Origin: Medakamo hakoo
Taxonomy: Eukaryota > Chlorophyta > Trebouxiophyceae > Coccomyxaceae
DNA length: 64,000 bases
Assembly (NCBI GenBank): GCA_026636295.1
Contig: CP089456.1
Location: 1,206,922-1,270,921 of the forward strand
Reading direction: 5' to 3'
Shown: one piece after another, positions 9,603 to 19,104 of the stretch
How the letters are laid out: each line of letters begins with the position of its first letter
How positions within the stretch are numbered: position 1 is the stretch's first letter
Translations under genes and position numbers: made by a program
Notes under the pieces: model-generated
What the model was told of the DNA's origin: nothing
Databases searched by the model: none
The model's input: only the letters and a program-made list of their open reading frames with translations

Positions 9603-10844
9603 TCATGCTGCGCACCCGCCGCCCTCTTCCCCCCCGCCTTCCCCGCCGCCTTCCCCCCCTTCTTCCCCACTCCAGTCACCCCCACCCCTTCCCTGCAACG
9701 GTTCCACCGAATTGTAGTGGGCGCCCAGGGCCAGGGCGTGGCGCAAGTAGCAGATGGTCAGGTCTGCCTTGGCGCCGCCCTGCCCTCCACTGCCCTGTCC
9801 ACCATCCTCGTCGCCGCCCATCATCACGGGTGGCAGGCCGACGGACAGGACGGTGATGCGGGCGGGCAGCGCAGCAGCCAGGGCCGCGATCTCGGCCTGC
9901 CCACCCCAGGCGGCCGTGGATTCGACGGCGTCGCAGTGCGCTTCAAACGCGTCGGCGGCGGGCGGCGCGCCCCCGCTCCCGCCGCCCGCGCCGGCGGCCG
10001 TGGCGTCCGCCGCCACAAACGGCTCAAACGCATCCCGGTGCGACCGCATGTGCGTGGCGGCTAGAGAGCGCAGGCGCGGGATGGACCAGTCAGCGGCCGC
10101 GCGCGCGCTGCCGCCGCCGCCGCCGGCCGGGGGCGGGCAGGACGCGAGTTGGTGGGCGAGCGCGGCGTACAGGCAGTGGCCGTCCGCGGGCACGTCGACG
10201 ACGCCCAGGCCGCGGCGCGCCAGCAGCTCGCCCAGCTCCCGGCCTTCTGTGCCGCGCGGGCCCGTCGCCTCGGCTTCCGCCCGCTCCGCGTCCGCGGCGG
10301 CGTCGCGGGCGGCTTCGGCGGCAGCGCGCGCGGTGCGCCGCGCCTGGGCGCGCGACGGTTTTTGTGGCTTGCGCCCGCCGCCGCCGTCTTCTTCTAGGTT
10401 CAGTTTGTTCACGGCGGCGGTAGCAGCAGCAGCACCGCCGTCGCTGCCGTCGTCGTCGCTCCCACTGCCCCCACCCCCTCCGCCTGCCGCATCAAAGGCC
10501 GCCAACTCGGCCGCGTGCCTGGCCAGCAGCGCGGCCTCCGCCGCCGCCGCGTCGGCTTTGTCCTTTTTCCCGGCCCGTTTGGCGGCATCTTTGGCAGTCC
10601 GCAGCTCCAGCTTGTGGCGTTGCAGCAGCTGGCCTCGCGTGGCGGGGAGAGGTGGAGCGGGAGAAGTCGTGGTGGCGGCGTCCGCGGCGGCCGGAGCGGG
10701 CGGCGGCGGGTCGGTCGCAGCGGGTTGGGGCGCCGGCGGCGAGGCCGGCGCTCCTCCATCGCTGTCCGAGCCGGAGCTTTCCGCGGCGGCGCCTGGCCGA
10801 CTCTTCTTTAAAAAGGCCTTGCGGCCGCCTCCTTTAGGCGGCAT
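9603..10844 (-). CDS. OTU-domain cysteine protease, OTUD6-like deubiquitinase
   Basis: Predicted deubiquitinase, 413 residues, intronless. The N-terminal half is basic and low in complexity, with MPPKGGGRKAFLKKSRPG, a helical segment LLQRHKLELRTAKDAAKRAGKKDKAD cut by Ala runs, and a Ser/Asp stretch. The OTU fold follows: GLGVVDVPADGHCLYAALAHQL carries the Asp and the nucleophile Cys, ADLTICYLRHALALGAHYNSV carries the catalytic His, and the WSIPRLRSLAATHMRSHRDAFEPF helix lies between. An N-terminal coiled coil plus C-terminal OTU is the OTUD6 arrangement. The last ~25 residues are Gly/Glu repeats with no known role. It converges on ArgC with a 104 bp gap and diverges from the TRIC gene. Confidence 0.85.
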   Translation of the reverse strand: MPPKGGGRKAFLKKSRPGAAAESSGSDSDGGAPASPPAPQPAATDPPPPAPAAADAATTTSPAPPLPATRGQLLQRHKLELRTAKDAAKRAGKKDKADAAAAEAALLARHAAELAAFDAAGGGGGGSGSDDDGSDGGAAAATAAVNKLNLEEDGGGGRKPQKPSRAQARRTARAAAEAARDAAADAERAEAEATGPRGTEGRELGELLARRGLGVVDVPADGHCLYAALAHQLASCPPPAGGGGGSARAAADWSIPRLRSLAATHMRSHRDAFEPFVAADATAAGAGGGSGGAPPAADAFEAHCDAVESTAAWGGQAEIAALAAALPARITVLSVGLPPVMMGGDEDGGQGSGGQGGAKADLTICYLRHALALGAHYNSVEPLQGRGGGDWSGEEGGEGGGEGGGEEGGGCAA

Positions 10845-11005
10845 GGAGCGTGGATGAGCGGGGAGGCTTTGCTCTGCCGGCGCCCGGACGAAAAAACGAA
10901 CGAGTAGTGAACGACGAAAAACCGATGCCCCTCGTTCACTCGTTTTTTGATCTCGGCCCCGCCGCCCGGCCCGATCCACCCACCAGGACCCAGGACCACG
11001 CAACC

Positions 11006-12083
11006 ATGGTCGCGACCGCATCGCTGTCAGCGGGCCTGGCCCCACTGGCCCGCGTGTTCACTGCGCGAAGCCTGGCGCAGGCGGGCGCGGCGCTTGCGGC
11101 AGTGCCGCCACGGCTGCTTTTGCCTGGACACTCGCTCACGGTGGTGTCGTGGTTTGCCGACGAGCCACTGGCCGGCAACTTCATGGCCAGCTACTGGGTG
11201 AGGGTTGGGTGGGAGACGAGCGGCCGGGGGTGGGCGGAAAAAGATTTCCCGCTCGCAACCTCCGCCTTTTGGGTTCCATCCACCCGGCCCTCCGTCCCCC
11301 CATCCACGCCCTCCTCCGTCTTTTTTTCCATCCATCCACCTCCGTCCCCCATCCACGCCCCGTCCACAGCTCGCCCTCCTGGCCGCGTTCGGCGGCGGCA
11401 TCCTCACCGCCCTCCTCATCCAAGACCCGTCCTCCGCGCCCATCGCGCTCTTCGCCGACAATGCGGTCGGCGTGGCTTTCACCGCCGCGTGGTGGGCCTA
11501 CCTGTACGCGCCGCCACTCGTCCGTGCGCCCGTGCGGGCCGCCATGGCCAACCCGGCCGCCCGCGCGGCGGCGCGCGCATGCACCAACGCGTTGAGGGCC
11601 GGCCTGGTCGCGTCCCGCGTTGACTTGGCCGTCCGCAAATTCCCGGGCGTGTGGGCGGCGCCGCTGCTGCTCGGCACTATCGGCGGAGCGGGCGGCAAGC
11701 TGCTGACCGACCCGCTCGCACGGGCCGCCCGCGGCGGGGCGTCGGCCCGCGGCACGCACCCGCCCACGGAGTTTGCCGTGCCTGGCCTGGCCCTGCGGTC
11801 CGCCGCGGCGGGCGCGGCGCTGCAGTGGGTCCTGGTCCACGTGGCGGCGCTCCTGACGCCGGCCGAGGGGCTCGCCCTCCTCACGGCCCTGTTCGTCGGC
11901 CACGGCCTGGCCACGGACGGCGCGGCGGCGCTGCTGGCGGGCCCGGCCCGTCCGCTGGATTACACGGCCGCGCCAGCGGCGGCGCTGCACTGGGCGGCTG
12001 GCGTGCCGATGCCCGGTGGGAGTGGGAGTGGGAGTCGTGGGAGCGCGCCGCGCGGGCGGAGCCGGGCGAAAAAGGCGGCGTGA
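11006..12083 (+). CDS. TRIC-type trimeric intracellular cation channel
   Basis: Monovalent cation channel of ER membranes that balances charge during calcium release. Two exons, 11006-11197 and 11370-12083, give 301 residues. The family core is clear: FMASYWLALLAAFGGGILTALLIQ (first repeat, with the GGG bend), FTAAWWAYLYAP, WAAPLLLGTIGGAGGKLLTDPL (second repeat, with a GxGG bend) and ALQWVLVHVAALLTP. The protein ends RSRAKKAA, so lysines occupy positions -4 and -3 in the KKXX arrangement that retrieves membrane proteins to the ER, which fits the location of TRIC channels. Ion selectivity cannot be judged. Start chosen at the first ATG in an ACCATGG context. Confidence 0.85.
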
Positions 12084-12391
12084 TGGGGATGGGGTTGGCA
12101 AAAAAAAAACTCTCTCCAGGCTTTTGCTTCGTCCTTTTTTGCACACGACTCCACGGCCTCCATGTTTCATGTGTTCACGGCGTGCTGCACGCGGGCAGCA
12201 GGGGGCACCCACGCCCCCACTCCTCACGCACACGCTCAACGACGCGCGCGCTCCCCTGCAGCGCGCTCAGCTCTCTCTCACGCACCCCCGGCCCCGTCAG
12301 ATTTCAACGCCCTCGCACGCCTCCACCACCTCCACAAAACTCTTCTAGCGCCGGGGGGGGGGGGGGCGCCCCCTCCCCACCCCTCCTGCCT
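12084..12391. other. Convergent 3' intergenic region with poly-G tract
   Basis: A 308 bp gap between the stop codons of TRIC and serine decarboxylase, so it should hold two 3' UTRs. The main feature is a run of 14 G at 12353-12366, which is C on the serine decarboxylase strand. No gene seen. Confidence 0.5.
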
Positions 12392-14525
12392 TCACTGGGC
12401 CACAGAGACGGCAGCACCGTTGGGCGGCGCGTGGCCGTTGCCGGCCGCGCCGCCGGCGCCGCCGCCGCCGCCGTTGGCGCCCGCCGCCCACCGCGCCCGG
12501 CACTCGATCAGGTCCGCGACGAACGCGTCCAGCTTGGCGGGCGTGATGTTGGGCATGACCACCACGTGCGCGACGGACCCCTCGCACGCCAGTTGCCACT
12601 TGCGGACAAAGGTCTCGTCGGGCGGGCGCTCAAACACGACCGTGCTGGACAGCGGGTTGAGCATCGTCTTCACGCCAGCGGCTTCCAGCATGGCCGCCAG
12701 GGCCTGCGCCCGCGTCAGGCACGCTTCCACGTCGGCCCGCATGCCCGCGTACCCCTTGCGCGTGAGGGTGTACCACATGTACACCGGCGCGTGGCCGTTG
12801 CGCGAGCCCATGATGGTCGCGTCGCGCGAGTTGAGGTACTCGACGTCGGACGACAGCGCGGCCGCCAGGGACGCGCGCGTCATCACCACGCCGCACGGCA
12901 TCGGCGCGCCGATGAACTTGTGGCCGGACACGGAGATGGAGCCGATGGGTTTTTTAAAGGTGACATGCGGCGCGGCCTTGACAAACGGCATCATCAGGCC
13001 GAAGAGCGCGCCGTCGACGTGGATGTAGAAACGCGACTCGTCAAAGCCGGCCGCTTTCAGCGTGGCCAGGACGGCGTCCAGGTCGTCCACGGCGCCGCGC
13101 ACCGTCGTCCCGCAGTTGACGTTGATGATGGCCGGGCGGTGCGCGTTCCTGGCCAGGGACGCGCCCAGGGCGGCACAATCAATCTCGCCAGACGGCAGGG
13201 TGGGGATGCGCTCGGCGTCCATGCGGTACATGCGCGCCGCTTTGAAAACAGAGTAGTGCGATTCCGCACTCGCGTACAGCACGCCGTCCGGGTGGTTTTC
13301 GCGGCCGACGAGGATGCCGTGCAGGTTGCCCTCCGTGCCGCAGTTGGTGATGTAGCCCCAGTAGTCGCCCGCCTCCCACAGGCGGGCAAACCATTCCAGG
13401 ACGCCGACCTCGAACTGCCGCGAGTGGACGCCGTAGTTGGACTCGATGAACGGGTCGCCCAGGTTGTTGATGGAGAAGCGGGCCAGGTCGGCCAGGGCTT
13501 TGTAGGAGTCAAAGTCCAGGTTGTACGGGTAGCTGGGGGGGGGGGGCGTAGGGCGGGAAAGGGGGGGAGTGCGCGGGTGGGGTGGGGTGGGGTGGGGTGG
13601 GGGGGTGGGGGGTGGGCCGCCCGCCCCTCCTCTCCCTCTCTGGCGCGCCGCCGCCCCCGGCCGCCGCCCCCCACCCGTAACTAAACTCACCCCATGTGCA
13701 GCTCCGTCCGCTCCATGAGCGTCTGCTTGTACTCGTCGATGACTTTGGCGATGCGGGCCTCGACCTCCTGTGTTGTGTGGGTGTGTGGTGTGGGGGTGGG
13801 GGCGGCGGCGGGAGTGTGTGCGTGAGGTGTCGCGCGGGGGAGCTGTCGAGCGGCCGGGCGCGGGGCTTGATGCCTGGAGCTTGGTGCCGCGCCGCGCGCA
13901 CTGGTGCAGGCGCCCACCAATGCGGCTTCCCATCCCGCTGGATAGACAACGTCCACAAGCTCCGGCCTGGGTGGTCACGCGGGCGCGAGCGGCGCGGGGA
14001 CGTGTCCCCCACCCCCCCACACTGCGCCCTCGCATGGCCGTGCCGCCGCCCCCGCCGCCGCAATTTTCTTCGCACACACACACACACCTCGTGACTCATC
14101 TCGCCCGGCTCCACCACGGGAAGCCCCGCGGTCAGGTGGTGCGTAATGGTCACCGGCCCGTGCACAGGCAAGGCCTGGTACGGCGCGACGGGCGGCGGCG
14201 ACGACACGCCGGCCGAAGGCAGGGACGACGGCGGCGACTGGCCGTACAGCGAGCCCGCCCGCGGCGGCGGCGACGCGCCCCCCACCACCCGGGCCGGCGA
14301 GTTTTCCTTGCCCGCTTTACGCGGAATGGGCAGGGACCCGGAGGGCGGCGGTCGCGGCGGTGGGGACGCGCCGCGCGGGCCGCAAGGAGACGCCGGCCCG
14401 CACCCGACGCTCAGCCCGGCCACGCCCGCCGCCACGCCCGTCACGGTCACGCCCGCGTCGGGCTCGCTGATGACGGGCGAGGGCGGCGGGCCGGCGGACA
14501 GGCGGGCCAGCGTGACTGGGTCCAT
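12392..14525 (-). CDS. SDC: Serine decarboxylase (PLP-dependent, plant histidine-decarboxylase-like family)
   Basis: Decarboxylates serine to ethanolamine, which feeds choline and phosphatidylethanolamine synthesis. Exons 14088-14525, 13691-13767 and 12392-13532 give 551 residues. The catalytic part is strikingly conserved: [53 protein letters not shown], the PLP lysine in [15 protein letters not shown], and [20 protein letters not shown]. About 110 N-terminal residues ([17 protein letters not shown]... to SSPPPVAPY) form a Pro/Ser/Gly-rich extension that is not needed for catalysis and has no recognisable targeting signal. Plant enzymes are about 480 residues. The second intron is G-rich on the plus strand, that is C-rich in the transcript. 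Confidence 0.92.
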
Positions 14526-14814
14526 CGGTCGTGTGTATTTCCTTGTCGCAGCAGAGGCACGAGGAGAAAAAGGAGGGAGTGAGGGCGGCGGGGGCTGGCG
14601 CCGCCTCCGGCTGGCGCGCGAAACGAGACACTGCACGAAATAAAAAAACACGATGATGGGGGGGTCTACACAACGTTTTCCGGGGGTAAAGAGACAAGGC
14701 ACACACAAGCACCACCACGCCCAGTTCAAAAATGCAAGTACAGAGGAGGAAAGGCGTTCCGACCGTGCCTCGAACAGGTGGAAAAAAAAATGGGTGCCCC
14801 TTTCCTCTCTCGCC

Positions 14815-16747
14815 TCAGGCGCGCGCCCGGCGCTTCTCGCGCCCAGGCGCCGCCGCCGTGGTCGGCGGCGCGTCCGCCCGCACGCCCCTGTAGTTCCCGT
14901 GCTCGACTTTGAACCAGTCAGGCGCCGGGATGGGGGCCAAGCGGACGGCCGCGCCGGGGGACGACGGCCGGGCCGGGTCGGGCGACGGCCAGGCGGCGCA
15001 CCCGCCCCCCCGCCCGCCCTCACCCTCCTCCTCCGCAAAGTACGTGCAGTCCCGGCCGCCCTCGCCGCCAGAGTAGGGCGGCGCCAGCAGGTCCAGGACG
15101 GCGGTGGGCCCGCTGCCCACGGACGCAAAGGCGTGGATGTTGCCGCCCGCCGACGGGCGCAGGACGGAGGGCGGGGCGGACGGCGTGAGCACCGCGTCGG
15201 TGACCAGCGTCGCGGGCCGCGGGGCGGCGGGCTCGTCCGCATCGTCGTCGCCGTCGACCCAGTCGAAGGAGCGGACGGCTAAGGAGCCGTAGAGGACGCT
15301 GCGTGTTTTTTTGGACAGTGGGGGGTGGGCGTGGACAGTGGGTGAGTGGGTGGGTGGGGGTTCCCCTTCTTGTCTCAAGATGCCGCCGGGCGGGCGGTGC
15401 GAGACAACAGGCAAAAGCCGGGCCTCTGCAGCCGGTGTGGGCGCAAAAAAAATAACGGAGGCGGTCCCGGCCCTCAACTCACCGCGACACGACCGTCATG
15501 CCCGGGTGGTTGTGCAGCGGTATCACCGCCCCGGGAGGCAGGCAAAACACGCCCAGGGACACGTCCGCGTCTTCGGCGATGTGGAGGTAGGTGATGGGCG
15601 GGCGGGGCGGCGGCGGCCGGTCGCCGGGTGGAGCGGCGCCGCCAGCCCCGCCGCCGTCCACGGCGGCCGGCCGGGGCGGGGACGCCCGCTTGGCCGGCCG
15701 GTCGCCGCCGTCGTCGTCCATGGCGTCCTCGGAGCTGCCGTCGTCCTCGGCCGTCGACGACACCGGCGGCGGCGGGTCGGACAGCGACAGGCGGCGGGCG
15801 CGGCGGGCCAGGCCGGCCGGGTCGGCGGGCGCGGCCGCCCCTGCGGCCGCCTCCGTCGTGCCTTCGGAGCCTTCGCTGGAGTGGGCGGGCCTGCATGCGG
15901 GCGGGGAGGCTTGCCGGCCGGCCGCCGCCGGGTCGTCCAGCCCTAGTTGGGAGAGCGGGATGGCGCCTGTTTTTTTTTTTTTTCGTGTGTTGAGGGGGCG
16001 GGCGTGAGGGTGTGGGCGGCGTGAGGGTGGGGACGGGGCGCGCGCGCCCGGGCGCGGCGCCGGCCGGAGGGCCCGTCGCAGCGCAACGAGGCGAGGACGG
16101 CACAGAGCCCCCGCGCCGGGGGGCGCTTGCATCCCACCCCGCCCTCGCCACAAGCCATGGTCCCGAGGGGACGTGCGTCTCGGCCACCCAGGCAGCCAGG
16201 CAGAACGGTGCGGGCGGGCCGCCCACGGCGTCCACGGCCCGGGTAAGAAAATTGCGGCTGCGCGCGGGGCCGCGTCGCTCTCCGTCTCGCCTGGCGCTCG
16301 CACCCCCCGTCTCCCGCCTCGCTTTTTTGACGGCCGCCCAGGCTGCCTTGCCGGCGTCTTACCCGCCTGCAAACCATGCCAGCGCATGCGCCGGCACCCG
16401 CGCCCCAACCTCCTGAAAAATCACGCACCTGCTAACCGCACGAGCCCGGCCAACTCGGCGTCGCTTGGGGTGCGGCCTGCATGCAGCGCGGCTTTCGCCG
16501 CAGAAAGCAGGGCCCGCACAGCGTTGACGGGCCGACCACCGCCGTCTCCACCCCGCACGGGTGAAGTGGATGACGAGGCGCGCCCGCCGCTGGGCGCGGG
16601 CGCATCGTCGTGGCGGTGGTGGGACCGGGCGGGCGGGTGGAGGGGCGCGGACGACGGCGGCGGTGGCGCTGGCGCGGCGGTGGCGGGGGCAGGGCCCGCG
16701 CCGCCCGCCGGGGTCGGTCGTGTTGGGGACGCGACGGACGGGGACAT
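14815..16747 (-). CDS. Plant cysteine oxidase / cysteamine dioxygenase family thiol dioxygenase
   Basis: Iron-dependent enzyme that oxidises N-terminal cysteine of target proteins with O2 and so links oxygen level to N-degron turnover. Exons 16429-16747, 15483-15966 and 14815-15298 give 428 residues, much longer than the ~250-290 of plant enzymes because of an N-terminal Pro/Ala extension and a ~120-residue low-complexity insert before the core. The core reads [33 protein letters not shown] (two iron ligands), [26 protein letters not shown] (third His) and [17 protein letters not shown]-like text with TYFAEEE. The match is to the plant enzymes more than to the animal one. No cysteine-initiated substrate was found in the window. 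Confidence 0.85.
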
Positions 16748-16970
16748 GGGGCCTCGCGCTGCTGCGCTGAGTCGATGTGGCGTGCGCGCGCGCTGCTGGA
16801 AAAACGGCGCGCCACTCCCCCTGTGTGCCTGCGACAGCGCAAGAGAGAAGTGAGAGGCAGCGGCGCTCGCGCTCCCGCGAGCGGCGCCTGCCCGCCCGTC
16901 GCACAGACGCGCCACCTCCAGCCCCCCCCCCCCCCCCCCCCCCCCACGCCACGCCACACCGTCCGCCACC

Positions 16971-18970
16971 ATGGACGCCAAGCGCTCGCGCCACGCCCCA
17001 CCCGCTGCCGCCATCCGCGCCAACGGCGGCGGCGCCGGCGGTGGCGGGAGCGTCATCACCGCCGCGTGGCGGCGCTCCCCTCCGCCTCGGGCCGACTCGG
17101 AGCCCATGGCCGTCACCGCGCCGGGTTCGCCCTCCGCCAACGGCGATGCCGCGGCCCACCGCATCGCCTCTGCCACGGCGATTGCGCCATACAACCCGGA
17201 GGCCGTCGACCTGGCCCGGGCCACCCACCAGGAGGGCGAGACGGTCGCGGTGCCCGGTGAGTGTGTGCGTGCGGCGACGAACGAATGCTGCTCTGTGCCT
17301 TTTGTGGCGCGCGCAGAGGGGGGGGTGATGACCTCCGCCGTCGACGCCGACTGTGCCGTGGGGGACGAGGCACCACGCACCCGCAGGGCTGGGTTGGTGG
17401 GGAGCCGACGGCGGGAGGGGCGTCCCGCCGCCCTCGTCTTTTGTTGAGCACCCCGCGGCGCCGAGGCCCCCCGGCCAGCTCGCTGCGCCGGAGGGGAGCG
17501 CTCACCCCCCCGCCCCCCACCCCACCCCCCACCCCAGGCCTGCACCTGACCGACCACACCTTTCGCGTGCCCGTCGACCACGCCAACCCGGCCGGCCCCA
17601 GCCTCGAGCTGTTCGCCCGCGTCGCCGTCGCCCCCGCCCGCGCCGCGTCCGCGTCCGGCGACGCCATGCCTTTCCTGCTCTTCCTGACGGGCGGGCCCGG
17701 CTTTGAAGCGCCGCGCCCGGCGGGCGCGGCCGCCTGGATCAAGGCCGCGGCGTCCCACTTCCGCATCGTGCTGCTGGACCAGCGTGGCACGGGGCGGTCC
17801 AGCCCCGTGACGTGTGCGGCCAGCCTGGCGGCCGCGGCCGGCGGGTGCGCCGACGACCCGGGCGCCCAGGCCGCGTACCTGACCCACTTCCGCGCCGACG
17901 CGATTGTCCGCGACGCGGAGGCCGTGCGGTCGGTGCTCGTGCCGGCCGGCGGCCCCCAGCGCGGCCGGTGGTCGCTGCTGGGCCAGTCGTTTGGCGGCTT
18001 CGTCGCCACGACGTACCTGTCCCTGGCGCCGGGCGGGCTGACGGAAGTGCTCATCGCGGGCGGCCTGCCACCCGACGTGGGCCTGGCGTGCGCGGCCGAC
18101 GCCGCGTACGACGCCCTGTTCGCCCGGGTGGCGGCCCAGAACGCCAAGTACTACGCCCGCTTCCCGGGCGACGCGGCCCGGGTGCGGGAGCTGGTCCTGG
18201 CCCTGGACGCGGGCCGCGGCCCGCCGGGGTGGGAGGCGGAGGGCCGCCCCGGCCCCGGCCCCGGCTCGACCGGGCAGCGGCGCGGCGGCGTCCGCCTGCC
18301 CGGCGGCGGCCTGCTCACCCCGCGCGCCTTCCAGGCCCTGGGCCTGCCCTGCCTGGGCCTGGGGGGCGGCTTTGAACGCCTGCACTGGCTGCTGGAGCGC
18401 GGGCTGGACGCCGACGGCCGGGTGACGACCGCGCTCCTGCGCGGCGTCGAGGCCGGCCTGCCGTGGGAGGCCAACCCGCTGTATGCCCTGCTGCACGAGG
18501 CGATCTACGCCAACGGCGGCGGCCCGACCGCCTGGGCCGCGGCCCGCGCCCGGGAGGCCGACGCATCGCGCGCTGCCGCGTTCGACGCGCTGCGCGCCGC
18601 CCGGGCCGGCGAGCACGTGCTCTTCACGGGCGAGATGGTCTTTCCCTGGATGTTTGGCCCCGACGGCGAGGGCGGCGGCCCGTGCCTGCCCCGCCTGGCG
18701 GCCGTCGCGGACGCCCTGGCGGCCAAGGCCGACTGGCCGGCCCTGTACTGCCCGTCCACCCTGACGGCCAACCGCGTCCCCGTCGCGGCGGCCGTCTATT
18801 ACGAGGACATGTACGTCGACTTTGGGCTGTCGCAAGCGACCGCGGCGCGCATCGGGTGCCTGCGCCAGTGGGTGACCAACGAGGTCGGCCACTCCGCGAT
18901 CCGGGACGAGGGCGGCCGGGTGTTTGACCACCTGCTGGGGCTGGTGCGTGGCAGCACGGTGCTGACGTGA
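16971..18970 (+). CDS. Proline iminopeptidase-like serine peptidase (S33, alpha/beta hydrolase)
   Basis: Predicted aminopeptidase removing N-terminal proline. Exons 16971-17256 and 17538-18970 give 572 residues. Seen: an unusual ~60-residue N-terminal extension, the oxyanion motif LTGGPGFEAPRP, VLLDQRGTGRSSPV, the nucleophile elbow LLGQSFGGFVATTY, and C-terminal acid and histidine regions YYEDMYVDFGLS and NEVGHSAIRDEGGRVFDHLL. The length and the VYYEDMYVD block match the larger plant and bacterial proline iminopeptidases. A run of 24 C (16922-16945) lies about 25 bp before the ATG, in the likely 5' UTR. The first intron follows exon 1, which carries only the extension. Confidence 0.85.
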
Positions 18971-19104
18971 GGGGGTGGGTGCGGGCGGCGCTCTTGCCAG
19001 GTGTGCACGCCTGGCACAGTGTGGTGGTGGGGGGTGGAGCAAACAACCCTATGTGCGTGTGACCTGACCAGTCTTCTCTCTCTGCTTGCCTGACCCCGTG
19101 TGTG

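Noticed and set aside
9603-10844. Second copy of OTU1/YOD1
   Set aside because: It lacks the UBX-like N-terminus and the C2H2 finger and has a coiled-coil N-terminus, so it belongs to a different OTU branch from the gene at 34147.
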